Shown piece after piece: positions 54,124 to 64,000 of a stretch of 64,000 nucleotides of DNA. Under the pieces are notes generated by a model. It was not told the DNA's origin. It was given only the letters and a program-made list of their open reading frames with translations, and did no database searches. A program made the position numbers and the translations under genes. The stretch spans positions 20,902,396 through 20,966,395 of the forward strand of contig OW204005.1 of assembly GCA_934047225.1 (NCBI GenBank), written 5' to 3'. Each line of letters begins with the position of its first letter. Within the stretch, counting starts at the first letter, position 1. This DNA is from Ypsolopha sequella. Lineage: Eukaryota; Arthropoda; Insecta; Lepidoptera; Ypsolophidae.

Positions 54124-54673
54124 ACTATTTTAGCATTCGTGTTTCAATGTCTCATATTATGTTACAGTTGCACAAAATACTATTAGTGTATAATTCCATT
54201 AATTCCAGGTAAGCTGATTCTATCGCATAACACAATTTGCGGTGGAAGTAAAACGTTTTACCCGTACAAAGGACGTGAAATGTACATTAAATTTTCACCA
54301 CCAACGCCGTTCACCACAGCTTATTTTCGGTAAAATCCCTAAAAGGGCCAAAATTTGGGGTCAGGAAACCCTCGTCAAAGCCAGTGTTTAGCCCAAAACA
54401 GAATATTTCTATAGACGCCCCATTCTTCTTTGGGTTTTAGTGTAACATTAAATAAACCGACAGTTTTTGTAACAGACTTTGTCTGTATGGGTGTTTTGGA
54501 CATCGATGTAAATATTTTCAGGTATGATAGAGGAAGTGATTTTGAACATTTTGGACTAAATTTACTACAAAAAATTGATACTTGTCGTTGTTGGTTCTTG
54601 ATGGAACATTTGAAACATCTTGTCAATAAAACACATTCTTGGTAACTGTTCCACTTTTATATGTATATTACAC

Positions 54674-54710
54674 TAGCGACCGGTTTCGTTATAATAACAT
54701 CGTCAGGCTA
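54674..54710 (-). ncRNA. Hammerhead-like motif in left arm
   Basis: Minus-strand TAGC, CTGACGA, T, GTTA-TTA-TAAC, GAAA, CCGGT, C, GCTA: the same elements as the right-arm copy. Confidence 0.45.
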
Positions 54711-54853
54711 TTGGATACGAATCATACGATGGAAAATGTATTTCGTCTTTGTTTACATTTGTGATGTGATGGATGACAAACATGATTTCATCCATCACAT
54801 CACAAATGTAAACAAAGACGAAATACATTTTCCATCTCATGATTCGTATCCAA

Positions 54854-54890
54854 TAGCCTGACGATGTTATTATAACGAAACCGGTCGCTA
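54854..54890 (+). ncRNA. Hammerhead-like motif in right arm
   Basis: TAGC (54854-54857) pairs with GCTA (54887-54890) as helix I. The core is CTGACGA (54858-54864), T, helix GTTA/TAAC, GAAA (54877-54880), palindrome ACCGGT and C54886. It has a canonical CUGANGA core; only the extra T before helix II deviates. Confidence 0.48.
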
Positions 54891-55084
54891 GTGTAATATA
54901 CATATAAAAGTGGAACAGTTACCAAGAATGTGTTTTATTGACAAGATAAATTTACTACTATAGGTATACAAAGTTTTGTAGTGTTCGAGACATTTTTTAA
55001 GTTTTGTCTACTTGGAAATAGGTAACTGCAGTAAAACAATAATAAAACACTATTTATCAAATATTTCAAATGTAAAGAAAAGCC

Positions 55085-55345
55085 CTTACCGTACTATGAC
55101 GGCAACAAAATGTTTCCACAATTAAATGGGTGACGCTCACACGTTTGGAATCAGTGCTCATCTGAACTTGGACGCCTTAAGTGCACTTAAAGTTAATCAT
55201 TTTAACAACTTTAGTAGTCTGATCAGTTTGCTGACCGTATGTAGATAGATTGCGCACTCATAAGTGTGCGCACGTCGCATTCAAAAACAATGCAATAGAT
55301 TTTAGGTGCCAGGGCTCATCTAAACTTTTGAAATATTTGCTATTT
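55085..55345 (-). repeat. Inverted copy of the 60.94-61.37 kb repeat
   Basis: Matches 61050-61350 reversed (CTTACCGTACTATGACGGCA, TAACAACTTTAGTAGTCTGA, GGTGCCAGGGCTCATCTAAA). Conservation is fair but the 97-residue frame at 61 kb is not kept here. Confidence 0.75.
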
Positions 55346-55717
55346 ATGGCTCAAAGTTATATTTTTATGTATTCCTTATTATCAGGGATCGGAAAAGGTA
55401 GACTTTTTAAGACTTGGTAAATGATTAGGAACAAGGAACTTTTTCGAAATCATAAAAAGAAATTGTTCCCATACGAACTGGACTAGTTTAAATACAATTC
55501 TTAGTATAGGCAGCAAGGGAGAAAAAAAAATTTTTTTTCGAATTTCGCATGACCGGTCACTAAACATTGTTCCTTATCACTAACCAAGTCTCGGCGGGCG
55601 GTTGATTAAATTTCACATTTAAATTTCAATTTTTATAATCAATTTCAATGTTTTTTTTTTTTTTTTTTTTTTATTTCTTTTTATTACTATGGTATATTTG
55701 TCTTTTTTAATACTTGA

Positions 55718-55757
55718 CTGATGACGGCCTACTAAGGGCCGAAATATATTTCAAGTA
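55718..55757 (+). ncRNA. Hammerhead-like motif
   Basis: CTGATGA (55718-55724), extra C, helix GGCCT/GGGCC around ACTAA, GAAA (55741-55744), TATATTT, C55752, then AAGTA pairing with TACTT at 55711-55715. Helix III is imperfect. It is related in sequence to the 13.37-kb copy. Confidence 0.45.
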
Positions 55758-56940
55758 CAAAATTTTATTTTATTTATTGATTATATTTAAACTTGTATAT
55801 GTGTTATTAACAATAAAAAGCTAATAGAGGCATATATTTATTAAAATTTTTATAATCCTGTTCCTTCGTGCTTTATGTTTAATTTCACTTCTTTTTAACA
55901 CATTTATCTTGTTTTATTGTTTAATAAAAGTGTATTTAGGAATAATTAAAAATGAAAATATTGCTCAGACTTAATACTGTTACTTTTCTCTACTGTGACC
56001 ACCAAGGTATAATAGTACATTGTTCACCGAGGGAAGAAAGGGGACGATTACCAACGAGGGTGTAGTTTGAGGCCCGAGGCGAAGCCAAGGGCCTCAATAC
56101 ACACGGGTTGGGAATCGCACATAGTGCTTTATACTACACCTGCGAGGAAATAGTATAATTTTACTTTTAATCAAGATACAATAAAAAAAAACGACTGACT
56201 CACGTGCGATTGTCACTTTTTATTTCCTTCTTTTTTTTTATTATGTACAGGAAAAGCAAGTGGCCAGTAACATTTTTCGAGTTTGATGTACGAGTTCGCA
56301 AAATAATACTGGCCACTTGGCCACTTCCTCATTCTTTATGTTATTTAAAAAAAAAACAGCACGTTAACAATGGATTAATGGATTTGCATATACTTTTTCT
56401 GCCCGCTCAAGCACGTTAACAATGAATTTTCATACACTTTTTCCGCCCGCATATTTGTATGACAGTAATGACGTATTTTCTGCATCGTTTCAAAAAAGTA
56501 AGAAGGTACTTTCCGAGCAGGTGTACTATAAAGATATTAGAACTCCCAGAAGACACAAAATACAATTCCCATACATTTAGTATGGAATAAAGTTTGAATT
56601 GTTTTTATGCAAAACGTGCATAGTTGCGCCGCGGCCCTATTTTTTAAAATAGGGTTTTACTATCAGGTCGGCCTTCCCTAAAAAATGGATTAAATTAAAT
56701 TTAATGTAATTATCTGTTATTTAAGTCTTTATGTTCTTTAATAAATTATGGCATAATCTACATATAAAATCAAAAGTGGAAAAAAACACGTGTCCTAATG
56801 TCTCAAATTATGTCACAGTTGCATAAAATACTATTATAAAAAAATATTTTAATGTGATCTATTATTTTACGATTGTCTTACGACAGATATTGAAAATCAA
56901 AAGGGTTAAACAATGTTGTTCAATCCAAGCGCATTATCTA
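55758..56940. other. Unassigned stretch with small repeats
   Basis: Holds a short inverted GTGGCCAGTA/TACTGGCCAC pair (56260-56325) and a 53-bp tandem-like pair AGCACGTTAACAATG at 56359 and 56411. 56790-56835 is a fragment of the 'GTGTCCTAATGTCTC...GTTGCATAAAATACTATTA' repeat. Confidence 0.4.
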
Positions 56941-56943
56941 TGG

Positions 56944-57401
56944 CAGGGGTCTCCAAACTACGGCCCGCGGGCCAAGACCGGCCCGCGAGCACCACCAATC
57001 CGGCCCGCGGTCACAGGCGGGACATGCCCGGTTTCTATCCCACCATAGTATTTTTTTTATTCACAAACGTATAATATTAACGTGATGCAATTTATAATAG
57101 GATCAAAATATACAACCCGTTATCATACGTATTTGTCTAAAAGTAGTGTTATTATAAAAATGTTATTTACAATTTCAAGGTCTGCGCACAGCACGCGCTG
57201 CGGCTAGCTCCGTCGCTCATTTTTGAACACTTTGTTTGAAATAAACGTTTGAGTTTGAGTTTGAGAATGGTTAATGTTGTCCGAAGCACCAACCGAAATT
57301 GCAAACCAACCGAATTTGCGCGTCAAAACTACAGTGTTGGCCCTCGGGACTTAGTGGAGAAATCAGTGTGGCCCTTAGGCAAAAAAGTTTGGTGACCCCT
57401 G
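56944..57401. mobile_element. hAT-type MITE with CAGGGGTC ends
   Basis: 458 bp starting CAGGGGTCTCCAAACTACGG and ending GTTTGGTGACCCCTG, with flanks ATCTATGG (56936-56943) and ATCTTTGG (57402-57409), an 8-bp duplication with one change. GGCCCGCGGGCC and GTGGCCC segments lie inside each end. These are Charlie/hAT-like termini. A GTTTGAGTTTGAG run is near the middle. No transposase. Confidence 0.88.
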
Positions 57402-57409
57402 ATCTTTGG

Positions 57410-58245
57410 GGTAGTTTGTTCGACAAGATCTTTTGTGCTTTGTTATTTTATTACATTGTTCGCTATAGTGGATGATAAATGAAACAAATTGGAGGTAATT
57501 TTGCGTAAAAGATGAAGCGACCTCAATTTCACGTCTGCTTTTTATTTACTTTATCTTATTTATTTATATATACTTACGCTCAATAAAAGTAATATGGTAG
57601 CAAGCGGCGATACAAAGTAAAAATCTACGGCATGTATTTAAACGCACAACAGAAAATACTAAAAATTCTAGTACAGTGTTCTATCAAAAATACTAACTAT
57701 ACATCAAAAAAATACTGACTTGCACACTAAAATACTAACCGTGTTCTTACATGATTTCTGGATTGTCATAAAAAAAACATTGTTTCGTAATGTAAATTTC
57801 GAATGAATCGAATGGACGCTACAAGAACCTTACATCCATAAGTATCCTTATGGATGAACAGGCAGTGACAGAATAACAGCGTCCCTTTGCTTCTGGCTTA
57901 AGGGGCAAAAGCTGAGTCACCGACCTTTTCAACAGAACCTGTCTAATCCTAAATAGTCTTTAAGTATTATGTGTTTTGTGTTGTGTTCTGTTGAATTAAA
58001 ATATTTTTATTTATTTATTTATTTATACAACTACGTCCCACCATAATGCAGCCACCTGGATTTTCTTCATTTTCAGGATGATTTTGAACATCAGCCGCAG
58101 AGGCAAATTATTTAGAAAATTAAAGCGCTGTAGCGCAAAAACGCAGCGACATAGGACCTTAAGTGACTGAACCAAATCGGTTTGTATCGATATGAAACGA
58201 CATGAATCCCCGAGGGGGTGTTAGAGTTGTTTCAATTTATTACGT
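57410..58245. other. Unassigned stretch
   Basis: No supported gene. 57930-58025 ends in a TTTATTTATTTATT run and may be a retroposon tail. Confidence 0.3.
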
Positions 58246-58252
58246 CCCAAAG

Positions 58253-58482
58253 TGATGAGTGGTGACCTCTATCGCCGTATTTGGGGCACAAATACACGCT
58301 TTTTAGGGCATGCAGGTTTCCTTAAAAAGTTTTCCTTCACCGTTCAGCAAGTGGTAAGTAAGAACAAATACTATGCACATAAATTCCGAAAAACTCATTG
58401 GTGCATGCCCGACCGGGGATCGAACCTGGATCTCAAGATTGAGAGGCCAGCATCCTTACCCTGAGCTGCCGCTGTAATAAAT
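58253..58482 (-). repeat. SINE4, tRNA-derived head and LINE-like body
   Basis: On the minus strand it begins AGCGGCAGCTCAGGGTAAGG (box A-like), carries GGTTCGATCCC (box B) and CGGGCATGCACCAATGAG, then a body containing GGTGAAGGAAAACTTTTT and GGAAACCTGCATGCCC. Head plus LINE-tail structure fits a tRNA-derived SINE. Confidence 0.8.
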
Positions 58483-58607
58483 TTATTATTATTATAAAAA
58501 TAATTTTGTTCACCAGCATTATTAGCCGGTCGTCCAATTTGAATCGAATTTTAACGACTTCACTGAAAGGCAGTTGATTTATGAAATGGCTAGTTATTAT
58601 TATTAGA

Positions 58608-59028
58608 GTGCATTACAAACTAGAAAAGATCAATCAGACACAAACCCAAAGACAAGAATTTGAAAAAATTCCCCGGGCCAGGATTCGAACCTGCGACCTC
58701 TTGTTATCAAGACAAGTGCGTTACCAATTGCGCCACCGAGGTTCCTACCCGGACCGGTGAACTCTTCCATCATACTTGTCCACTGTTATTTTTGCTTCTG
58801 CCTGATATACTAGCTTGTACTGCACATATAGAACGCTCACGAGGGCGAGCGTTCTATATGTGCGTTATATATATAACGCCCTCGTGAGAGTTCTATATGT
58901 GCAGTACAAGCTAGTATATTAGGCAGAAGCAAAAATAACAGTGGACAAGTATGATGAAAGAATTCACCGGTCCAATTCTTGTCTTTGGGTTTGTTTCTGA
59001 TTGATCTTTTCTAGTTTGTAATGCACTA
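58608..59028. repeat. Large inverted repeat with SINE3 in one arm
   Basis: The outer arms (about 58608-58652 and 58980-59028) and inner arms (about 58755-58848 and 58888-58972) are inverted copies. Only the left side contains the 100-bp tRNA-like segment. The centre holds further nested palindromes (GAACGCTCACGAGGGCGAGC, GTTATATATATAAC). Confidence 0.82.
58655..58757 (-). repeat. SINE3 head: tRNA-like, not a functional tRNA
   Basis: Minus-strand cloverleaf-like sequence: GGCGCAATTGGTAACGC (D arm, box A), CTTGTCTTGATAACAAG (anticodon arm with a TGA at the anticodon position) and GGTTCGAATCC (box B). The acceptor pairing is poor and the TGA anticodon lacks the long variable arm of a tRNA-Ser. 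I therefore call it a SINE head and not a tRNA gene. Confidence 0.75.
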
Positions 59029-59029
59029 T

Positions 59030-60440
59030 AGCGATGGATTTCGCAAAAATAAACATAATCTTGTCTAGTTATTCTTCTAATGGGCGTCTGATTAAAAATA
59101 AAAGATTAAAAACAGATGCTGGCACTAAAGTGGCTTTAATATATGTGTAAGCATTTTTAAGGCTTTAAAGCAGAGCTTTCAACCAGCAGACTTTGTAGAA
59201 ATTTAAATGAGATTTTAGGTAACACGACGTGTTTTTAATGAGTATGTATTTTTTTGCCAAAGTCGAGCGTTAGTAACTCATCGATAGATATTTCAAATAT
59301 TTATCTTTCACAGATGTGGAATTTCTCGCCGAAATGTAAGCATGGAATTTAATATAATACCAGGAGTCGAAAACTTTGCTTAGTTCCGACCGCTCACGTC
59401 TATTGAATGATGTTTTAGATGATCAAAATCATAATAGTAGTTTATGAAACTGGCACATAAAGAGGTTATTAAAACACGAATGTGTTGACGAGTTTTTAAA
59501 AGTATACACGAGTGTTTTAATACCTAGTTATTTGTAGTTTTATACACTATTTTATCTACACTCATGGAATAAGTTACGTACCTATTTTCCAATCCATAAG
59601 ATGTTGATAATATTTGTCGTAAGCTTTTCTTGATTTTATAGATTCGTTTTGATTGTTTGTCATTTTTGTTGGTCATATTACTGCTGTCAGATATTTTTGC
59701 CCAGAATAAAACTTTTAACAAACCAAAAAGCAGTAAATATCGTCCATATAGTGAAAAAACCGAATAACTGGAATATTTGTCATTTTAAGTAAATGCGTTT
59801 TGAAAATTTACACACAAAAATTATAAAGATATTGCAAGATTATGCTAAACTTATATATTTTATTTCATAAGTTAGATAGATAGATAGATAGAGCACGAAA
59901 AGCTGATTTTGCTGGTAACAAAAAGTTGTTTTTGACAAAATTTACAGTTAGTCAGTATTTACAGTATATGGACGATATTGAATTTATAAGTAACGCACAC
60001 AATTTAGAAGCTTTAAATGAAATGAAATTAATTGAAAACACTTATTACAGGTCGAGAAACAAGGGGCCGGTCTCAAGTTCTACCGTCATTAAAATCAATT
60101 GAATCATGGGTTTGGTCACAAGTATGACTATCTTTTGTCGCTATTAAAACCTCAGACATGGCTGTATGGGCTAAGTTCCCTTTGCCTTCCTACTTCGTGT
60201 AATTAATTGTACTTTTATAGAAGAACAGATTATTTAAAAGCATTGTTTGTTAAGAAAACTTTACTTTAATTTAATTTTTTTTCTGTATCGGAGATATTTG
60301 TATAAAAAAATTGTCTTTTTGCACTATTTTTGAGTTCAGAATCAGGATTGTACGATATGAGTGTAGATAAAAGTTTTAATTAACTTGAATCACCCAATAC
60401 CTATCACTAATAAATGATAGAAGGTATTTAGATTTTATTA
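59030..60440. other. Unassigned AT-rich stretch
   Basis: No supported gene. A short AGAT run is at 59875-59895, and a family E-like fragment (TAGTAGTTTATGAAACTG) is near 59435. Confidence 0.35.
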
Positions 60441-60442
60441 CG

Positions 60443-60832
60443 TCTTTACGTATGAAATTGCCGAAATTTTCTTACAGATAATGAGTTCATGATTACTGTA
60501 ATTCAATAGCTATTTCCCTTATTTGTTTTTTCTTTGAAAGTTGAATTTAAGGTTTTACATCTACGTATTAAATTTTGTAATGTCAGTTTGATAACCAAAA
60601 TTAAATCTTCAAAAACAGTTCGTCGTCGAAAAATAAGATTCGTAATAATTTTTTACAGCTGACACTTTTCAAAAATTAAAATAATGTTGCTGTATTTAAT
60701 GTTGTCTCATTCATACACAAAATAAATTATAATTTTGTAATTCCTAAAAAAGTGCAAAAATGTTAGTACTTAAAATTGAGTTTTCTTTAAGTTCTCTATA
60801 GAAAACAGCAATTTCATATGTAAAGACATATT
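60443..60832. mobile_element. Shorter relative of the 23.3-kb element
   Basis: Ends ACGTCTTTACGTATGAAATT and the reverse AATTTCATATGTAAAGACAT. The interior shares GGTTTTACATCTACGTATTA and CAGCTGACACTTTTCAAAAA with 23.8-24.0 kb in reverse orientation. Confidence 0.7.
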
Positions 60833-60939
60833 ATGTTTTCCGTATTTTTTAACAGAGTTGCCGTGCTGGCGGTATCGTCATCAGTGACTATGATCCACAA
60901 AGATTTATCTGCACTATTTTCAAGTCGTTCTCGCTTCTG

Positions 60940-61370
60940 ATTGGTCCGTTCCCTTCCACATGGACTTTATGAACGAGAGGTCATTTCTCTCTTTGAAAGA
61001 GAGTTAGTTGAAAATTTTATAAATAATATCACGCGAAGACTTTTGATGGTCATAAATAAAGTATTGCTTGGAACCAAAGATTTCAAAAGTTTAGATGAGC
61101 CCTGGCACCTAAAATCTATTGCACTGTTTTTGAATGCGTGCGTTAACATAATGCCGACGCGTGCACATGAGTGCGCAATCTGTCTACCTACGGTCAACAA
61201 ACTGATCAGACTACTAAAGTTGTTAAAATGATTAACTTTAAGCGCACTTAAGGCATCCAACTGTCACTGTGTTCAGATGAGCACTGATTCTAAATGTGTG
61301 AATGTCACCCATTTAAAGGTGGAAACATTTTGTTGCTGTCATAGTACGGTAAGGGCTTATCTTTACTTTT
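60940..61370 (+). repeat. Dispersed repeat with a 96-residue open frame
   Basis: Matches 55085-55345 (inverted) and, in part, 53600-53735. The frame 60941-61231 has no known motif and is not conserved in the other copies, so I do not call it a gene. 61404-61465 is the ACATTGGGACACTCGTG hairpin repeat. Confidence 0.6.
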
Positions 61371-61909
61371 GAAATCTTTGCTTGCAACTGAACGTAGTTA
61401 GACATTGGGACACTCGTGCAGTCTATAACGTAACTAAAGTGTCCCAGTGTCCTAATGACTTTGTGCAACTGACAAAATCATTACTATTTTTAACTGACGT
61501 TTACTCATTGGACTCTAGAATGCTCTGGATAGATGGGCATGAAACTTAAGACCTTCTACACAAAAATGACCAAATAGTTTATTATGTAACTTGTAATACC
61601 GTACCATGAAATGCATGAAATCTATTTATTGCGCCAGTGTTCTGACAACCGTGTTAATTGGTTTACTGATGATGACATTCAGTATACAGGTACAGTGGAG
61701 ATCACATCAAGTTAAATTAAATTAAAAAATTAAATGTCCATATGAACAACTTTTGTTATTAGGATTGTGCAAAATTCTTAAAATTTGTTTTCACCTTTCC
61801 ATACTGGACCAGTCAGCTGATCAGGGCAATTTGTATCCATACAATGAGAGGAAGTGAAAAAAAGTTACGAATTTTGCTTAGCTCCCATACAAACAGTTGT
61901 TCATATAGT

Positions 61910-62676
61910 TTTGAGTTTCGCTAACTATACTACCTATGTTTTGAGTTTCGCTAACTATACTACCTATGTTTTGAGTTTCGCTAACTATACTACCTATGTT
62001 TTGAGTTTCGCTAACTATACTACCTATGTTTTGAGTTTCGCTAACTATAGTACCTATGTTTTGAGTTTCGCTAACTATACTACCTATGTTTTGAGTTTCG
62101 CTAAGTATACTACCTATGTTTTGAGTTTCGCTAACTATACTACCTATGTTTTGAGTTTCGCTAACTATACTACCTATGTTTTGAGTTTCGCTAACTATAC
62201 TACCTATGTTTTGAGTTTCGCTAAGTATACTACCTATGTTTTGAGTTTCGCTAACTATACTACCTATGTTTTGAGTTTCGCTAACTATACTACCTATGTT
62301 TTGAGTTTCGCTAACTATACTACCTATGTTTTGAGTTTCGCTAACTATACTACCTATGTTTTGAGTTTCGCTAACTATACTACCTATGTTTTGAGTTTCG
62401 CTAACTATACTACCTATGTTTTGAGTTTCGCTAACTATACTACCTATGTTTTGAGTTTCGCTAACTATACTACCTATGTTTTGAGTTTCGCTAACTATAC
62501 TACCTATGTTTTGAGTTTCGCTAACTATACTACCTATGTTTTGAGTTTCGCTAACTATACTACCTATGTTTTGAGTTTCGCTAACTATACTACCTATGTT
62601 TTGAGTTTCGCTAACTATACTACCTATGTTTTGAGTTTCGCTAACTATACTATCTATGTTTTGAGTTTCGCTAACT
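61910..62676 (+). repeat. 30-bp minisatellite, about 25.5 copies
   Basis: Unit TTTTGAGTTTCGCTAACTAT plus ACTACCTATG. Because 30 is divisible by three, the frame encodes tandem VLSFANYTTY, producing a 274-residue open frame that is not evidence of a gene. Variants: ACTATAG at about 62044, AAGTATAC at about 62104 and again 120 bp later at about 62224, ACTATCTATG in the last unit. The flanks resemble the GTACAGTGGAGA element (61693, 62720). Confidence 0.95.
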
Positions 62677-62891
62677 AATATTATTTAACCTTATATAGTG
62701 AAGTGAAATGAAGCCTCTATAAGATAGGTACAGTCGACAAGATTCCCGCCTGTCCAGTTCAAAACATTGTTGCTTGCATGTGGCGATCTCAGTTAGCCCC
62801 GCCTTTTATTTTGTAGTCATACAAGCTCTTCTATTCCGAGTACTTTTGACAATTGTTCAGTATATCTCCAATTCCCATATCTTAATTATTA

Positions 62892-63287
62892 ATAGTAGTT
62901 TATGGTACAAGAGCGAAAAGGAATAAATTGCGAGGACGATTTAAAACATGAGCGTAGGGAGTGTTTTAAACGTAACCGAGTAATTTATTGCTCTTACACC
63001 CGTGTATCATATTACGTTTTTCAATGCATAGTGTGAGGAAATAAAACAAATATAATCTTGTGAACTTTAAATTATGATTAGCTCAAAAGGACTGTATCCA
63101 GAGCCGTTAAACAGTGGAAAAAGAAAGGATAACATTTATAGTACACAGGAAAGGTTGCAGGTTAGCCAACTCCTCGTAAATAAATAAAAAAAATAATAAT
63201 AATAAAGCCCTAGGGCAAAGTAATCGACTTTCTGTTTGGTTTTGATGCATAAAAAGTGGGCCTTTACGAGCACTTGCATTGAAAAAG
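62892..63287 (+). repeat. Family E repeat
   Basis: AGTAGTTTATGGTACAAGAG to GGGCCTTTACGAGCACTTGC, directly joined to a family D copy. Confidence 0.75.
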
Positions 63288-63745
63288 ATTTTTTTTTAAT
63301 TTTTTTTTAGAGAATATACGCCATTTTAGTACATAGTTTTCATTATCTTGGTATACAAATTAACCATTATTTTTTTATGATTTCTTAAAGAATTGTTCGA
63401 TGGCCTTGTCGCTTGAGAATTTTAGACATTTTACTGATTGTGATGGTGATTGCTTATAAAAAAAGTAATCTGTCTCTGTCTGTCTACTCATCTGCCATCT
63501 AGCTGTCAAATTAGTCTGAAGAAAATTATTATAAATTTATCTTGATAGCAAAAGACACATTTCTAAACAGCCATTACTCAAGTGACGTTACACGAGAGCA
63601 AATGGAAGTTGCAGCCTTTTCGTAAAAATATTCATCATCATGAGGTTTTTTAGACCAAAACTTCGAAAATACGGTTTATTAAACCTAAATCTCGAAATGG
63701 TTTTCGAATTAACACATCTAAACATAATTTAATCTATGCCAATTT
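63288..63745 (+). repeat. Family D repeat
   Basis: TACGCCATTTTAGTACATAG through AATACGGTTTATTAAACC to TTAACACATCTAAACATAAT. Confidence 0.75.
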
Positions 63746-63944
63746 GGTCAGCATACGTCCGTCCTCCAGACTACCACAACAACTAAATCGCAAACATCAA
63801 AACAATATTCATAAATAGGCTACGAGTAAGTACAATAAACAGACAAAGTACAAAAACACAAAACAAACTTGTGCTAGACAAACTTGTAGATATAAACTTT
63901 CCGACAGCGTCAAAAACACTCTGGGTAAAGCCTGGGTTACTTAA

Positions 63945-64000
63945 GGGGCTGCACCATGCTAAAATTCAGTTCAATTCAGTCATGCTCTAACGCTTTTGTG
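63945..64000. mobile_element. Family A MITE, cut by window end
   Basis: TTAA at 63941-63944 then GGGGCTGCACCATGCTAAAA and TCATGCTCTAACGCTTTTG. This is the reversed right end of the 2.9-kb copy. Confidence 0.75.

Larger units (their letters stand above)
54617..54947. mobile_element. Foldback element with 160-bp arms and paired hammerhead-like motifs
   Basis: 54617-54776 and 54788-54947 are inverted copies with very few differences around an 11-nt loop. Each arm contains a hammerhead-like motif (54676-54706 minus; 54854-54890 plus). Arms start ATCTTGTCAATAAAACACAT. The two 66-residue frames read from the arms are mirror copies. Confidence 0.92.

Noticed and set aside
54661..54903. Two 66-residue proteins on opposite strands
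   Set aside because: They are mirror translations of the two foldback arms.
58655..58757. Possible tRNA gene on the minus strand
   Set aside because: Box A and B and an anticodon arm are present, but acceptor pairing is weak, the TGA anticodon lacks a serine-type variable arm, and the unit is fused to a SINE body also found at 4.4 kb.
61854..62678. 274-residue repeat protein
   Set aside because: The frame exists only because the 30-bp satellite unit is divisible by three and lacks stops.

Overview
The window looks like nuclear DNA of a moth or butterfly (Lepidoptera). It is AT-rich, has large introns, and is packed with short dispersed repeats, including SINE types common in lepidopteran genomes. 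I see no bacterial operons, rRNA genes, CRISPR arrays or intact tRNA genes. The assignment rests on sequence character and remembered repeat types, not on a database search.

One host gene is supported. Four minus-strand exons (43975-43884, 28525-28333, 27040-26898, 22994-22863) join in phase to give the C-terminal two thirds of an RGK-family (Rad/Gem/Rem-like) small GTPase. The end is diagnostic: no prenylation box, but a final SKSCENLHVL. The exons with the P-loop and N-terminus were not found and probably lie beyond 44 kb, perhaps outside the window. Almost everything between 22.9 and 43.9 kb is therefore intron of this gene, and one of its introns has a GC rather than GT donor.

The best mobile element is a DIRS-type tyrosine-recombinase retrotransposon at 30313-35147, inside the 15.4-kb RGK intron and antisense to it. 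It has nearly identical inverted terminal repeats, an internal complementary region, a gag-like ORF that appears to need splicing, an RT/RNase H ORF and a tyrosine recombinase ORF. All frames are open, so it is probably young.

Other elements include a decayed mariner nested in a larger inverted-repeat element (12988-14851), two further mariner remnants, 5'-truncated LINEs (1.3, 41.3, 49-50 kb), hAT-type elements with 8-bp target duplications (11.6, 19.1, 41.6, 56.9 kb), several TTAA-flanked MITE families, tRNA-derived SINEs and long foldback palindromes. One MITE is cleanly nested in another at 52.4 kb. A 30-bp minisatellite fills 61.9-62.7 kb.

The most unusual recurrent signal is a hammerhead-ribozyme-like motif at seven places: 13.37, 15.3, 15.4, 47.25, 54.7, 54.87 and 55.72 kb. 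Four of these copies sit in the arms of two long inverted repeats. Each has CYGANGA, one extra pyrimidine, a helix, GAAA, a mostly palindromic helix III and a C at the expected cleavage position. Activity is untested, and the extra base departs from the textbook fold.

Repeat families are given letters (A-E, MITE-A/B, SINE1-4) so copies can be linked. Ends without a target duplication or inverted repeat are approximate.
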